Shown here piece after piece: positions 17,059 through 26,484 of a stretch of 59,631 nt of DNA. A program made the position numbers and the translations under genes. The stretch is taken from positions 1 through 59,631 of the forward strand of contig JANINR010000019.1 in assembly GCA_024508915.1 (NCBI GenBank), read 5' to 3'. The notes under the pieces are model-generated. The model saw only the letters and a list, made by a program, of their open reading frames with translations, made no database searches and was not told the origin of the DNA. Positions within the stretch are counted from its first letter, which is position 1, and every line of letters begins with the position of its first letter. Origin of the DNA: Lysobacteraceae bacterium (GTDB lineage Bacteria; Pseudomonadota; Gammaproteobacteria; Xanthomonadales; Xanthomonadaceae).

Positions 17059-17547
17059 ATGGCGTTCCGCATCACCGGGCTGTCGCCCGAACCGTTCCGT
17101 CACCTCTTCGACCTGCCGGACGAGGAACTCGCGGCGCACGGCGCGCAGCGCTGGATCGCCACGGAAGGCTCGCGCCTGCCCGACCGCGTCGAAGTCCGCG
17201 ACGCCGCGCCGGGCGAGACGCTGTTGCTGCTCAATTACGCGCACCAGCCCGCCGACACGCCGTATCGCGCGACGCATGCCATCTTCATCCGCGAAGGGAC
17301 GACCGCTCCCTGCGAATTCGTCGACGTGATCCCCGAGGCGATGCGCTCCCGCATGCTTTCGCTGCGCGCCTTCGACGACGCGCATTGCATGGCCGATGCC
17401 GAGCTCGTGGACGGCCGCGACGCAGAAGCCGCGATCGCGCGCCTGTTCGCGCGACCGCAGGTGGCCTACGTCCACGCGCACTACGCGACGCGCGGCTGCT
17501 ATGCCGCGCGCATCGATCGCTGGAACAGCCCGGCGGCGGCCAGGTAA
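17059..17547 (+). CDS. DUF1203 family protein
   Basis: 162 residues, soluble. The family pattern is clear: FRITGLSPEPFRHLFDLPDE at the start, RVEVRDAAPGETLLLLNYAHQ, and a conserved Cys/His C-terminal region (HAHYATRGCYAARID). No activity is established for DUF1203. A TAGCCT -10 at 17027-17032 precedes the ATG by 26 nt. Its last 49 bp overlap the convergent membrane-protein gene. Confidence 0.88.
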   Translation: MAFRITGLSPEPFRHLFDLPDEELAAHGAQRWIATEGSRLPDRVEVRDAAPGETLLLLNYAHQPADTPYRATHAIFIREGTTAPCEFVDVIPEAMRSRMLSLRAFDDAHCMADAELVDGRDAEAAIARLFARPQVAYVHAHYATRGCYAARIDRWNSPAAAR

Positions 17548-18059
17548 GGCAGCACGAAGGCCAGGGAGAACAGCGCGCCGCGCAGGTCCCAGCCCGCGAA
17601 CAGGGCCACGAGCGACACGACTGCGTGCGCCGCGGCCGTCGCGCAGAGTGCCCGCACCATGCCCGCGGGCCGGAACGCCGACACCAGCGCGACCAGGGCG
17701 CCCAGCGCGATCGCGCCGAGGAACAGCAGGTTGTACGGGTTGCCCTCGTCCCCGACCATCCCCACCGCGCCGTTGACCCAGAAGACCACGAAGCCCGTGA
17801 CGACGGCCACGCCCGTCCCCAGCCGGTAATCCCGGCTCGGCGACATCCGCGCGACGAACTCGTAGGCGCCGCAGGCGGCGAGCAGCATCACGCCCCAGAC
17901 CAGGAAGTCGAACCCGGTCCACTGCACCTCCTGCGTGAACTGCATCGCCACCAGCGGCAGCAGGAACAGCCCCGCCGCCAGCATCCACACCGCCGCGCGC
18001 CAACGGTTCGCCGCCCCGCCCCGCGCGCCGTCGCCCGCCCCGTCCATGCCTGCCGTCAT
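17499..18059 (-). CDS. Membrane protein, unknown (five TM helices)
   Basis: 186 residues with five hydrophobic helices, opening with WRAAVWMLAAGLFLLPLVAM and the adjacent QEVQWTGFDFLVWGVMLLAA; a polar loop (FVARMSPSRDYRLG) follows. It resembles a small family of uncharacterised proteins common in Xanthomonadaceae. ATG 18059 is chosen because GGGAG lies 8 nt upstream; an ATG four codons later is the alternative. Divergent from the ATP-grasp gene. Confidence 0.7.
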   Translation of the reverse strand: MTAGMDGAGDGARGGAANRWRAAVWMLAAGLFLLPLVAMQFTQEVQWTGFDFLVWGVMLLAACGAYEFVARMSPSRDYRLGTGVAVVTGFVVFWVNGAVGMVGDEGNPYNLLFLGAIALGALVALVSAFRPAGMVRALCATAAAHAVVSLVALFAGWDLRGALFSLAFVLPYLAAAGLFQRSMRAA

Positions 18060-18179
18060 CGCCCCACTCCCGAGATGAATGAAGGCGACAGCTTCGCCGC
18101 CCGCGCGATGAACGGCCTGATCGCCGCCTGAGGAATTCCTGAGGAATCGCCGTGGCGGCGGCCCGCGGAGCCGCTTCGC

Positions 18180-18192
18180 TACACTCGCGGGA
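18180..18192 (+). promoter_or_regulatory. -10 box 6 nt before the ATP-grasp start (leaderless)
   Basis: TACACT (18180-18185) ends six bases before ATG 18192; no Shine-Dalgarno is present. Confidence 0.45.
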
Positions 18193-19100
18193 TGCACGCC
18201 GACCCCGCGGATTCCGTCGCCATCCTCACCCCCGATCCGGCCGATGCCGGCCGCAGCGACGGCTGGCAGGGCCCGCTCGACCGGCTGGCCGCCGCACTCG
18301 CCGGCGCCGGCATCAAGGCGATCCCGACGCCGTGGACCGCGCATGCGGACGACGCCCGGGAGCTCCTCGACCACCCCCTCGTGCTGCCTTTGCTCGCCTG
18401 GGGCTACCACCTCGACCACGCGCGCTGGCTGCACGCCTGCCGGACCTGGCAGGACGCCGGCGTGCGGATCGCCAACCCCGCGCCGATCCTCGCCGCCAAT
18501 TCCGACAAACGCTACCTCGCGGCGCTGGAACGGCAGGGCATCGCGATCCCGCCGACGCGGTGGACCGGGCGGGTCGACCAGGCGCAGGTCGATGCGATGT
18601 TCGACGACACCGGCGCGGAGCGCCTCATCGTCAAGCCCGTGGTGTCGGGCGGCGCCTGGCAGACACTGCGCCTGCGCCGCGGCGACCGCCTCGACGGCGC
18701 GCCCGAAGGTGCCGCGATGCTGCAGTCCTACCTGCCCACGATCGAGACCGAAGGCGAGACCTCGCTGCTGTTCTTCGACGGCCGGTTCAGCCACGCGGTC
18801 AACAAGCGGCCGGTGGCCGGCGATTTCCGCATCCAGTCGGAGTTCGGCGGCGACTACCGCGCCGTCGTTCCCGCGCCGGAAGCGGTCGCCCTGGCCGAAC
18901 GCGTGCTGGCCGCCGCGGAGGCGCCGCTGCTGTACGCGCGCATCGATCTCGTGCCGGATGCGGACGGGCGCTGGCGCCTGATGGAGGCCGAACTGATCGA
19001 ACCGGACCTCTACCTCGCGCAGGCGCCGGATGCCGGCGCGGCGTTCGCGCGCGCCGTCGGCGCGCGGCTGGCCGCGAGTCGCCTCGCGGCCACCGCCTGA
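18192..19100 (+). CDS. ATP-grasp family protein
   Basis: 302 residues. The glutathione-synthetase/RimK-like fold is suggested by ERLIVKPVVSGGAWQTLRLR (ATP-binding lysine and glycine loop, about 143-162), QSYLPTIETEGETSLLFFDG (about 178-197), and the metal-binding end region YARIDLVPDADGRWRLMEAELIEP split across 248-271, with the D-x-E pattern. Such enzymes ligate a carboxylate to an amine or thiol; the substrate is unknown. Close homologues are usually labelled ATP-grasp or transporter. Its stop is 6 bp from the convergent metallothionein gene. Confidence 0.85.
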   Translation: MHADPADSVAILTPDPADAGRSDGWQGPLDRLAAALAGAGIKAIPTPWTAHADDARELLDHPLVLPLLAWGYHLDHARWLHACRTWQDAGVRIANPAPILAANSDKRYLAALERQGIAIPPTRWTGRVDQAQVDAMFDDTGAERLIVKPVVSGGAWQTLRLRRGDRLDGAPEGAAMLQSYLPTIETEGETSLLFFDGRFSHAVNKRPVAGDFRIQSEFGGDYRAVVPAPEAVALAERVLAAAEAPLLYARIDLVPDADGRWRLMEAELIEPDLYLAQAPDAGAAFARAVGARLAASRLAATA

Positions 19101-19106
19101 CGGAGG

Positions 19107-19244
19107 TCAGTCGCAGGCGCAACCGCCGGTGCTTTCCGCGGCGCAGCCGCAGCACTGGCAGTCGACGCAGGTGCAGGGCTTGCACGCGCAGCAATGACAG
19201 CTGCCGGCAGCGGCGGAGGGGATGGTTTCGAGCGTGTCGTTCAT
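19107..19244 (-). CDS. Metallothionein-like protein (45 aa, 12 Cys)
   Basis: A very short gene: ATG at 19244, TGA at 19109-19107. The 45-residue product has 12 Cys in a dense block (SCHCCACKPCTCVDCQCCGC, residues 15-34) plus GGCACD at the end, a layout of bacterial metallothioneins that sequester Cu(I), Zn or Cd. GAGGA is placed 7 nt before the ATG. It is transcribed divergently from a CueR-type regulator through a MerR-type operator, so copper induction is the obvious inference. The family is known; this exact sequence I do not recognise. Confidence 0.85.
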   Translation of the reverse strand: MNDTLETIPSAAAGSCHCCACKPCTCVDCQCCGCAAESTGGCACD

Positions 19245-19289
19245 GGCGGATCCTCGTCGTGGGAGATGCGGCCGATTGCCGCAGGACGC

Positions 19290-19320
19290 AGGCTGGGCCC
19301 TGCCCCCGGGTCAAGGTCAA
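19290..19320 (-). promoter_or_regulatory. MerR-type promoter/operator of the metallothionein gene
   Basis: On the minus strand TTGACC (-35, 19320-19315) and CAGCCT (-10, 19295-19290) are separated by 19 bp, the over-long spacing characteristic of MerR-family activated promoters. The spacer carries an imperfect dyad CCTTGACCCGGGGGCAGGG (seven of nine positions paired). A CATAAT (19338-19343) on the other strand probably serves the regulator gene. Confidence 0.7.
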
Positions 19321-19375
19321 CGGCCCGCGGGCGGCGCCATAATCAGGCGTCGTCCCCACTGCCCCGCATCCCGCC

Positions 19376-19822
19376 ATGGCCCGACCCACGCCGCGCCCCG
19401 AACTGGCCGAAGCCCGCGAACAGGGCTTCCACAACATCGGCGAGGCCGCCGCCGCGACCGGCGTGAGCGCGAAGATGATCCGCGAGTACGAGCGCAACGG
19501 CCTGATCCCTCCGGCGCAGCGCACCTTCGCCGGCTACCGTCTCTACAACGACGCCGACCTGCACCGCCTGCACTTCATCAAGCGCGCGCGCAACCTCGGC
19601 TTCCCGGCGAAGCAGGTCGCCGTGCTGCTGAACCTGTGGAACGACCGCAGCCGAGCCAGCGCCGACGTGAAGGCGCTCGCGCTGCAGCACGCCGCGGACC
19701 TGGGCGCGCGCATCGCGGAGATGCAGGCGATGCAGCGCACGCTCGAGGACCTGGCGCGCAAGTGCCACGGCGACGGGCGGCCGGACTGCCCGATCATCGA
19801 GGGGCTCGCCGCGCCGAAGTGA
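19376..19822 (+). CDS. cueR: CueR-type MerR-family copper regulator
   Basis: 148 residues. A winged HTH (HNIGEAAAATGVSAKMIREYER, about 19-40, and GYRLYNDADLHRLHFIKRA), a dimerisation helix, and a C-terminal metal loop with Cys130 and Cys138 (CHGDGRPDC), i.e. the C-x7-C of Cu(I)/Ag(I)-sensing CueR. It carries a 17-residue N-terminal extension relative to E. coli CueR. Divergent from a metallothionein gene, whose MerR-type promoter it should activate. Confidence 0.88.
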   Translation: MARPTPRPELAEAREQGFHNIGEAAAATGVSAKMIREYERNGLIPPAQRTFAGYRLYNDADLHRLHFIKRARNLGFPAKQVAVLLNLWNDRSRASADVKALALQHAADLGARIAEMQAMQRTLEDLARKCHGDGRPDCPIIEGLAAPK

Positions 19823-19857
19823 TCGCCCGCCCGCGCGGAAGGGCGTGCTAGTCTTCC

Positions 19858-19978
19858 GCTCGAAGGGGAGTAGCTCCCAATTGCCGCCACCGTCATGACG
19901 AGCCCCGGCTCCGGTGCGGCAGCAGGCCAGCGACACGGCCTGTGAGCGAGACCTTCGCCGGTCACGGCGAAGGTGCGT
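19858..19978 (+). ncRNA. yybP-ykoY (Mn2+) riboswitch
   Basis: The leader contains the hallmark segments of this class: AAGGGGAGTAGCTCCC (19863-19878), then TCATGACGAGCCC, and the 3' block GCGAGACCTTCGCCGG...GGCGAAGGTGCGTCC, in which GACCTTCGCC pairs back with GGCGAAGGT. The class binds Mn2+ and commonly precedes TerC-family Mn exporters, as here (gene starts at 20035). A TAGTCT -10 at 19849-19854 would start RNA just before the aptamer. Expected effect: Mn2+ turns expression on. Confidence 0.93.
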
Positions 19979-20034
19979 CCAGCGGACGGCCGGTCGTGGG
20001 CGGATCGACGCCCTCCACCCTTCGGAACCTCCTC

Positions 20035-20778
20035 ATGGAACAGCTCGCGAACCCGGAAATCTGGATCGCACTCGCCACCCTCACCGCGCTCGAACTGGTG
20101 CTGGGCATCGACAACATCATCTTCATCTCGATCCTCGCGGCGAAGGTGCCGCTCCCGCAGCGCAACCGCGCGCGCAACCTCGGCATCCTGATGGCCGCGG
20201 TCACGCGGCTCGGCCTGCTGCTCGCGATCGCCTGGATCGTGGGCCTGACCGCGCCGCTGTTCTCCGTGCTGGGCCATGCATTCTCGTGGCGCGACCTGAT
20301 CCTGATCGGCGGCGGCCTGTTCCTGATCGCCAAGGCCACGCACGAGATCCACCAGAAGATCGAAGGCGCCGGCCTGCCCGCCACCGCCGCGTCCGCGGCG
20401 ACGGCGGCGGGGACGGCGACGTTCGGCGCGGTGGTGGCGCAGATCATGATGCTCGACATCGTGTTCTCGCTCGATTCGATCATCACCGCCGTCGGCATGG
20501 TCGACCAGCGCTGGGTGATGGTCGCGGCGATCCTCATCTCGATCGTGTTCATGCTCGCGTTCGCGCGGCCGCTCGGCGAGTTCGTCGACCGCCACCCCAC
20601 GGTCAAGGTGCTCGCGCTGAGCTTCCTGATCATGATCGGCCTGGTGCTGGTGGCCGACGGCTTCGGCCACCACGTGCCGAAGGGCTACATCTACGTGGCG
20701 ATGGCGTTCTCGGTGTTCGTCGAGATGATCAACCTGTGGATCCGGCGGCGCGCCGCTACAGCGTCGCCGCATCGATGA
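20035..20778 (+). CDS. TerC-family membrane protein, probable Mn2+ exporter
   Basis: A 247-residue polytopic inner-membrane protein of about seven TM helices. The TerC signature acidic motifs are present: ELVLGIDNIIF (about 18-28) and, in the second repeat, LDIVFSLDSIITAVG, where the Asp residues are thought to bind metal. A polar loop with KATHEIHQKIEG separates the repeats. The Mn riboswitch upstream supports a role in manganese efflux (YkoY/MeeF-like) rather than tellurite resistance. A start at 19942 would put coding inside the aptamer and was rejected. Overlaps the convergent adh gene by 23 bp. Confidence 0.9.
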   Translation: MEQLANPEIWIALATLTALELVLGIDNIIFISILAAKVPLPQRNRARNLGILMAAVTRLGLLLAIAWIVGLTAPLFSVLGHAFSWRDLILIGGGLFLIAKATHEIHQKIEGAGLPATAASAATAAGTATFGAVVAQIMMLDIVFSLDSIITAVGMVDQRWVMVAAILISIVFMLAFARPLGEFVDRHPTVKVLALSFLIMIGLVLVADGFGHHVPKGYIYVAMAFSVFVEMINLWIRRRAATASPHR

Positions 20779-21802
20779 CGAAGCGGTACTTCACGTCGCT
20801 GCGCACCATCCGGTCGTAGGCCTTGTCGATGTCGCGGGCGGCGACCATCTCGATGTCGGCGACGAGGCCGTGTCCGGCGCAGAAGTCGAGCATCTCCTGG
20901 GTCTCGGCGATGCCGCCGATCAGCGAGCCCGCGATCGCGCGGCGCTTGAAGACCAGGTTGCCGATGGCCGGCGACGGGTGGGGATGCTCCGGCACGCCCA
21001 CCAGCACCAGCGTGCCGTCGCGCTTGAGCAGCGACGTGAACGCGTCGAGGTCGTGGCTGGCGGCGACGGTGTCGAGGATCATGTCGAAGCTGCCGGCGTG
21101 CGCCTGCATCTGCGCCGCGTCGCGCGAGATCACCACCTCGTCCGCGCCGAGCGCGTGCGCGTCCCGGCGCTTGCCCTCGCTGGTGGTGAACGCGACCACG
21201 TGCGCGCCCATCGCATGCGCGATCTTGATGCCCATGTGGCCGAGGCCGCCGATGCCGACGATGCCGACCTTCTTCCCCGGGCCGGCGTTCCAGTGCCGCA
21301 GCGGCGAATACGTGGTGATGCCCGCGCACAGCAGCGGCGCAACGGCCGCGAGCTGCGCCTCCGGGTGGCGGATGCGCAGCACGAAGCGCTCGTCCACCAC
21401 GATGCGCTGCGAATAGCCACCGAACGTGTGGCCGGGCGGATCGGCGGTCGCGCCGTTGTAGGTACCGGTGAAGCCGTTCTCGCAGTACTGCTCGAGCCCC
21501 TCGCCGCAGGCCGCGCAGTGCCCGCAGCTGTCGACCATGCAGCCGACGCCGACGGTGTCGCCGACCTGGAATCCCTTCACTTCGGCGCCGACCGCGCTCA
21601 CCTTGCCGACGATCTCGTGCCCCGGCACGCACGGGTAGCGCGTGCCGCCCCACTCGGAACGCACGGTGTGCAGGTCCGAGTGGCAGACGCCGCAATAGGC
21701 GATCTCGACCTGCACGTCGCGCGGGCCGGGCGCGCGGCGCGCGATGGCCATGGGCTCCAGCGGGTTGTCGGCGGCGATGGCGCCGTAGGCCTTCACGCTC
21801 AT
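20756..21802 (-). CDS. Zinc-dependent NAD(P) alcohol dehydrogenase (CAD/YahK type)
   Basis: Oxidises or reduces alcohols/aldehydes. In this 348-residue MDR protein the catalytic zinc site is CGVCHSDLHT with PGHEIVG and a later Cys (PLLCAG); the structural zinc lobe is CGHCAACGEGLEQYC. The Rossmann motif GIGGLGHMG is intact. The sequence HTVRSEWGGTRYPCVPGHE and the overall length fit the cinnamyl-alcohol dehydrogenase-like YahK/AdhC group, usually NADPH-dependent aldehyde reductases. GAGGAG lies 6 nt before ATG 21802. Confidence 0.92.
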   Translation of the reverse strand: MSVKAYGAIAADNPLEPMAIARRAPGPRDVQVEIAYCGVCHSDLHTVRSEWGGTRYPCVPGHEIVGKVSAVGAEVKGFQVGDTVGVGCMVDSCGHCAACGEGLEQYCENGFTGTYNGATADPPGHTFGGYSQRIVVDERFVLRIRHPEAQLAAVAPLLCAGITTYSPLRHWNAGPGKKVGIVGIGGLGHMGIKIAHAMGAHVVAFTTSEGKRRDAHALGADEVVISRDAAQMQAHAGSFDMILDTVAASHDLDAFTSLLKRDGTLVLVGVPEHPHPSPAIGNLVFKRRAIAGSLIGGIAETQEMLDFCAGHGLVADIEMVAARDIDKAYDRMVRSDVKYRFVIDAATL

Positions 21803-21846
21803 GGCGGTCTCCTCGGGGGAAGACCGCCATTGTGCGCCTCCGCGCG

Positions 21847-23049
21847 TCAGCGCGACGCAGCGCCCGACAGGCGCAGGTCGGCTTCCGGATAGGCGTCCAC
21901 GACCTGGTCCACCCCCTCCGCACCGGGGCCGCCGAGCGTTTCGGCGAAGAAGGCGGCGAGCAGGCGCGAAGTCAGTTCCAGTCCGCGCACGCCGTCGATC
22001 GAGCCGAAGCGGGTGCCGCGGAGCTTCTTCGGGATCGCGCTCGCGGGAAACAGCGCCTCGTCCTGGAAGTTGGCGTGGAACATCCCGCCCACGCGCACCC
22101 ACGACGCGCGGGGGCTGGCGGCCGCGAGATGGCGCCAGACGCCGGTGCGTCGCACTTCGTTCTTCTCGTCGTCCCAGCTCGCCTTCGGTGCCGCCTCGCG
22201 CGAGGGCGGCTGCGTCGTGATGTAGAGCAAGGGCACGCGCGGCTGTGCCTTCGCGGCCGCGCCGGCGTAGTCGCCGTCGAGGTTCGCGGCGGCGCGGATG
22301 CCGGGCGTGCGCGCGGACGCGAGCACCGCGGCGGCGCCGCCGAGCGAGTGCCCGAACACGCCCACGCGGGCGGTGTCCAGGTGCCCCGCGTAAGGCTGGC
22401 CGGCGGCTGCATCGAGCTTCGGCAGCTCGGCGACCGCCGACGCGATGTCCTGCGCGAACTTCGCGTAGCCGTCATCGTCGAGCGGCAGGTTCGGCGCGAT
22501 GCGGCCGTCGGCGAGCGGGACCACCTCGGCGAAGCCTGGCGCGGCGATCGCGAGCACCGCGTAGCCGCGCGCCACGAGCGACTCGACCAGCGCCATGTAG
22601 CTGGTCGGCGGCTGGTGGTAACCATGCGCGAACACCAGCACGGGGAACCGACCGTCCGCGGCGGCGGCGCCGTCGGCGGCGTGCCAGCGCATCTTGAGGA
22701 AGGCGTCGGCGGCGGCCGGGCCGATGCGGCGCACGAGCGAGGGGCGGTACGCGTCCGCCCACGCCGCGTCGAGCGCGGGGCCGCCATCCGCGACGGCCTG
22801 CGCCGCCGGGTAGAACAGCAGGCCGCGCAATTCCCGCTTGCCGGATACGGTGTCGTCCTCGGCGCGCGTGGCATCGGTCCAGGCCACGGAGGCGCGCCCG
22901 ACGCCGTGGCCTTGCGGCACGGGTGTCGCCGGCGTCGCCACGGGGCCGACGTCCTCGGGCACGGACTGTTCCGTGCAGCCGGCCAAGGCGGTCCAGCACA
23001 GGAGGGTCGCAATGAGGAGAGGGGCGGCAAAGCGAAGGGACCGATGCAT
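21847..23049 (-). CDS. Lipoprotein alpha/beta hydrolase (PAF acetylhydrolase-like)
   Basis: 400 residues. The N-terminus is a lipoprotein signal (LLIATLLCWTALAGC, lipid Cys at about 24). An alpha/beta-hydrolase fold follows, with FPVLVFAHGYHQPPTSY (oxyanion region) and the nucleophile elbow GHSLGG. The charge-relay Asp is probably in NLDGDY and the His in GGMFHANFQD. The pattern resembles platelet-activating-factor acetylhydrolase or chlorophyllase-like lipases. The substrate is unknown, probably an ester in the periplasm or outer leaflet. ATG 23049 puts the hydrophobic core at the usual distance; an upstream Met adds 19 residues. Confidence 0.8.
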   Translation of the reverse strand: MHRSLRFAAPLLIATLLCWTALAGCTEQSVPEDVGPVATPATPVPQGHGVGRASVAWTDATRAEDDTVSGKRELRGLLFYPAAQAVADGGPALDAAWADAYRPSLVRRIGPAAADAFLKMRWHAADGAAAADGRFPVLVFAHGYHQPPTSYMALVESLVARGYAVLAIAAPGFAEVVPLADGRIAPNLPLDDDGYAKFAQDIASAVAELPKLDAAAGQPYAGHLDTARVGVFGHSLGGAAAVLASARTPGIRAAANLDGDYAGAAAKAQPRVPLLYITTQPPSREAAPKASWDDEKNEVRRTGVWRHLAAASPRASWVRVGGMFHANFQDEALFPASAIPKKLRGTRFGSIDGVRGLELTSRLLAAFFAETLGGPGAEGVDQVVDAYPEADLRLSGAASR

Positions 23050-23419
23050 GCGGGTTGCGTTCCTGTGGCGATTACGCACGATGGACAACGCGGCCCGTGG
23101 CGTCATGCACCGGAAGTCACGGCGACCATCGGCCAGGGAAGCATGTCGTGCGATGCCGCGAGAACGCGCAACCCCATCGGGACAATGCACGCCTCCTCGA
23201 CGCAGCGCAGCGTTTCCTGCGCGCGCGACTGTCCATTCCCATCGAACCCTCGTGCCTGATGGATTGATGGGTGCAGGTCGGAGATCTGCGCGTCCGGCTC
23301 TCGGCGCGCGCGGTCGGCGCCACCGTCGGCAAGTGGAAGATCGACAACGGCGGTGGACATCGGCACGTTGCACATCGACCCGGCCAGGTGACACCGCGCC
23401 CGCGACCGGCCGCCGCGCG
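23050..23419. other. 370-bp gap with no supported gene
   Basis: Only Arg-rich shadow frames are present on either strand. No hairpin with a T-run, no tRNA-like fold and no recognisable remnant. It should hold the promoter of the lipoprotein gene and the end of the fic transcript. Confidence 0.6.
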
Positions 23420-24595
23420 TCACGCCGGCGGCCGGTCGAGGCGCTGCAGGATCTCGTTGGCCTGGAACACGCGTCCCCATTGGCGCTCGTTGGCCAGTCC
23501 GACGATGCCCTCCGCGAGCAGGTTGTTGAGCGCCGCGTTCGCCGCCGGTTGCGAAACCCCCAGGCCTGTCGCCGCCTGCTGCACGGAAAGCACGGGATGC
23601 CCGAGCAGGAAGCGCGGCAGGCGGCGGGTCGCCGAGTGGGAGCGGAAGCGCGCGAGCCGCCGTTCCCAACGATCCGCCATCGCGACCAGGTCCGAAGCGA
23701 TCGCCACCGATTCGTCGCTCGCCTCGACGATCGCGCGGGCGAGCAACTCGAGCCATGGCCCCCAGTCGCCGCGCAACTGCACTGCCGCCAGGGCCGAGTA
23801 GTACGCAACCCTCGCGCGCAGCAGCACCCCTGACAGGTAAAGCGGCGGATAACCTTCCGCAGCGAGCATCAGCGGCAACAGCAGGCGGCCGGTGCGGCCG
23901 TTGCCGTCCGCATAGGGATGGATGGTTTCGAACTGGGCGTGCGCGATCGCGAGTTGCGCCACCAGCGTCAACGCACCCTGCTCTTCGCCGCGCGGCGCGT
24001 ACTGCAGGATGCTGCCGGCCATCTCCGCCATGCAGGCTGCGATCCGCGCCGGCGGTGCCGGCACGAAGGTCGCATCCTCGATCCGGGGGCTGCCGCCGAT
24101 CCACGCCTGCGTGTCGCGCCACGCGCCGACCGGTACGACACCGGCCTGGTCCTGCATCAACACGGCATGCAGCCGATGGATCAGGGGCAGGTCGAGCGCC
24201 CGCCGGCCTTCGGCGCGGACGCGCTCCAGGCCGAGCTGGAGCGCGGCGACATAGCGCTCGGTGATCGCGACGTCGGGCGGCAGCCCCGTCGTGCCGCGCG
24301 TGGCTTCATAGGCGAGGAGCTGCGGGAGGTTGGTCCGGGTGCCTTCGATCTGCGAACTGGCGACCGCTTCCCGGCGCGCGAGCGTGCGGGTGACGAGGTC
24401 GGATTCCGGGATCCGCGCCATCGCGACCTGGAGCCGGCGCAATGCCGCTTCGGCGCCCGCGAACAACGCGTGGTAGCGCCCACCGTCCGGAATGCTCCGC
24501 GGTGTCGGCGGCGCCACCAGGGCAAGGGCGTTGGGGTGCCCGTCCGCGGGCACCAGACAGGGCTGGAGATGCGGAGCGATCTGGTCCCGGCGCAT
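23420..24595 (-). CDS. Fic-domain protein with built-in inhibitory helix
   Basis: Fic enzymes transfer AMP (or another NMP) to target hydroxyls. In this 391-residue protein the active loop HPYADGNGRTGR (226-237) matches HPFxxGNGRxxR. The N-terminal SSQIEG (80-85) fits the (S/T)xxxE(G/N) inhibitory motif, so it is a class II, self-inhibited Fic. The C-terminus carries a winged-helix segment (LSVQQAATGLGVSQPAANAALNNLL), usual in the long DUF4172/Fic family. No antitoxin partner is needed or seen. An inverted repeat lies just upstream. Confidence 0.93.
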   Translation of the reverse strand: MRRDQIAPHLQPCLVPADGHPNALALVAPPTPRSIPDGGRYHALFAGAEAALRRLQVAMARIPESDLVTRTLARREAVASSQIEGTRTNLPQLLAYEATRGTTGLPPDVAITERYVAALQLGLERVRAEGRRALDLPLIHRLHAVLMQDQAGVVPVGAWRDTQAWIGGSPRIEDATFVPAPPARIAACMAEMAGSILQYAPRGEEQGALTLVAQLAIAHAQFETIHPYADGNGRTGRLLLPLMLAAEGYPPLYLSGVLLRARVAYYSALAAVQLRGDWGPWLELLARAIVEASDESVAIASDLVAMADRWERRLARFRSHSATRRLPRFLLGHPVLSVQQAATGLGVSQPAANAALNNLLAEGIVGLANERQWGRVFQANEILQRLDRPPA

Positions 24596-24690
24596 CGTGT
24601 CGTCCTCTCCGGGGAAACTTACGAAGCGCCCGGGTTTCGTTAAGGATTTCCACTAAGCTTATAATGCCTGCCGCGGCATTGTAAAGATGC

Positions 24691-24733
24691 CTTGAAACCT
24701 TATCAAGCCTTGGATGCTTCATAAGGTTTCAAG
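24691..24733. repeat. 13-bp inverted repeat upstream of fic
   Basis: CTTGAAACCTTAT (24691-24703) and ATAAGGTTTCAAG (24721-24733) are perfect inverted copies. The 17-nt spacer contains a nested AAGC/GCTT pair. Lying between the ABC permease stop and fic, it could be a terminator stem for the former or an operator for the latter. It is AT-rich against a GC-rich background, which makes chance unlikely. Confidence 0.65.
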
Positions 24734-24769
24734 CCCGCCCGAACTTGGGGGCGCGCGGCCTGGACGCCG

Positions 24770-25536
24770 TCAGGCCTTGAGCTTCCACCCGCTGCGGAAG
24801 ATCCACCACACCACCGCCAGGCACAGCACCAGGAAGCCGGTGATCGCCGCGATGCTGATGCCCACCGGCACGTCGGCGTTGCCGTAGAAGCTCCAGCGGA
24901 AGCCGCTGACCAGGTACACCACCGGGTTGAACAAGGTGACGGTCTGCCACACCGGCGGCAGCATCTTGATCGAGTAGAACGCGCCGCCGAGGAAGGTCAG
25001 CGGCGTCATCACCATCAGCGGCACGATCTGCAGCTTCTGGAAGTCGTCGGCCCACAGCCCGATGATGAAGCCGAACAGGCTGAAGCTCACCGCCGTCAGC
25101 ACCAGGAACGCGAGCATCCACACCGGATGCAGGATCTCGTAATCCACGAACAGCCGCGCCGTGGCGAGGATCAGCACGCCGAGGATCAGCGACTTCGTCG
25201 CCGCCGCGCCCACGTAGCCCAGCACCACCTCCACGAACGACACCGGCGCCGACAGCAGCTCGTAGATGGTGCCCGCCCACTTGGGCATGTAGATGCCGAA
25301 CGAGGCGTTGGAGATGCTCTCGCTGAGCAGCGACAGCATGATCAGGCCAGGGATGATGAAGGCCCCGTAGCCCACGCCGTCGATCTCGCCCATGCGCGAG
25401 CCGATCGCCGCGCCGAACACGATGAAGTACAGCGACGTCGACAGCACCGGCGACGCGATCGATTCGAACAGCGTGCGGAAGGTGCGCGCCATCTCGAAGC
25501 GGTAGATCGCGCGGATCGCGTGCACGTTGAGGCCGC

Positions 25537-25540
<4 letters not shown>
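24770..25540 (-). CDS. ABC-2 type permease (YadH-like)
   Basis: 256 residues with six TM helices typical of ABC2_membrane ([40 protein letters not shown]-like core, then [20 protein letters not shown]). The C-terminal motif with [14 protein letters not shown] is typical of YadH/DrrB/NodJ permeases. It is paired with the ATPase gene with a 4-bp overlap. The substrate is unknown; the YadGH pair is an uncharacterised exporter. Confidence 0.9.

Positions 25541-26483
<943 letters not shown>

Positions 26484-26484
<1 letters not shown>

Noticed and set aside
19942-20034. N-terminal extension of the TerC protein
   Set aside because: These codons lie in or just after the Mn riboswitch aptamer; family proteins begin at the MEQLANPEIW Met.
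23050-23419. Possible small genes in the gap before fic
   Set aside because: All frames are Arg/Ser-rich with no start signal or motif on either strand.
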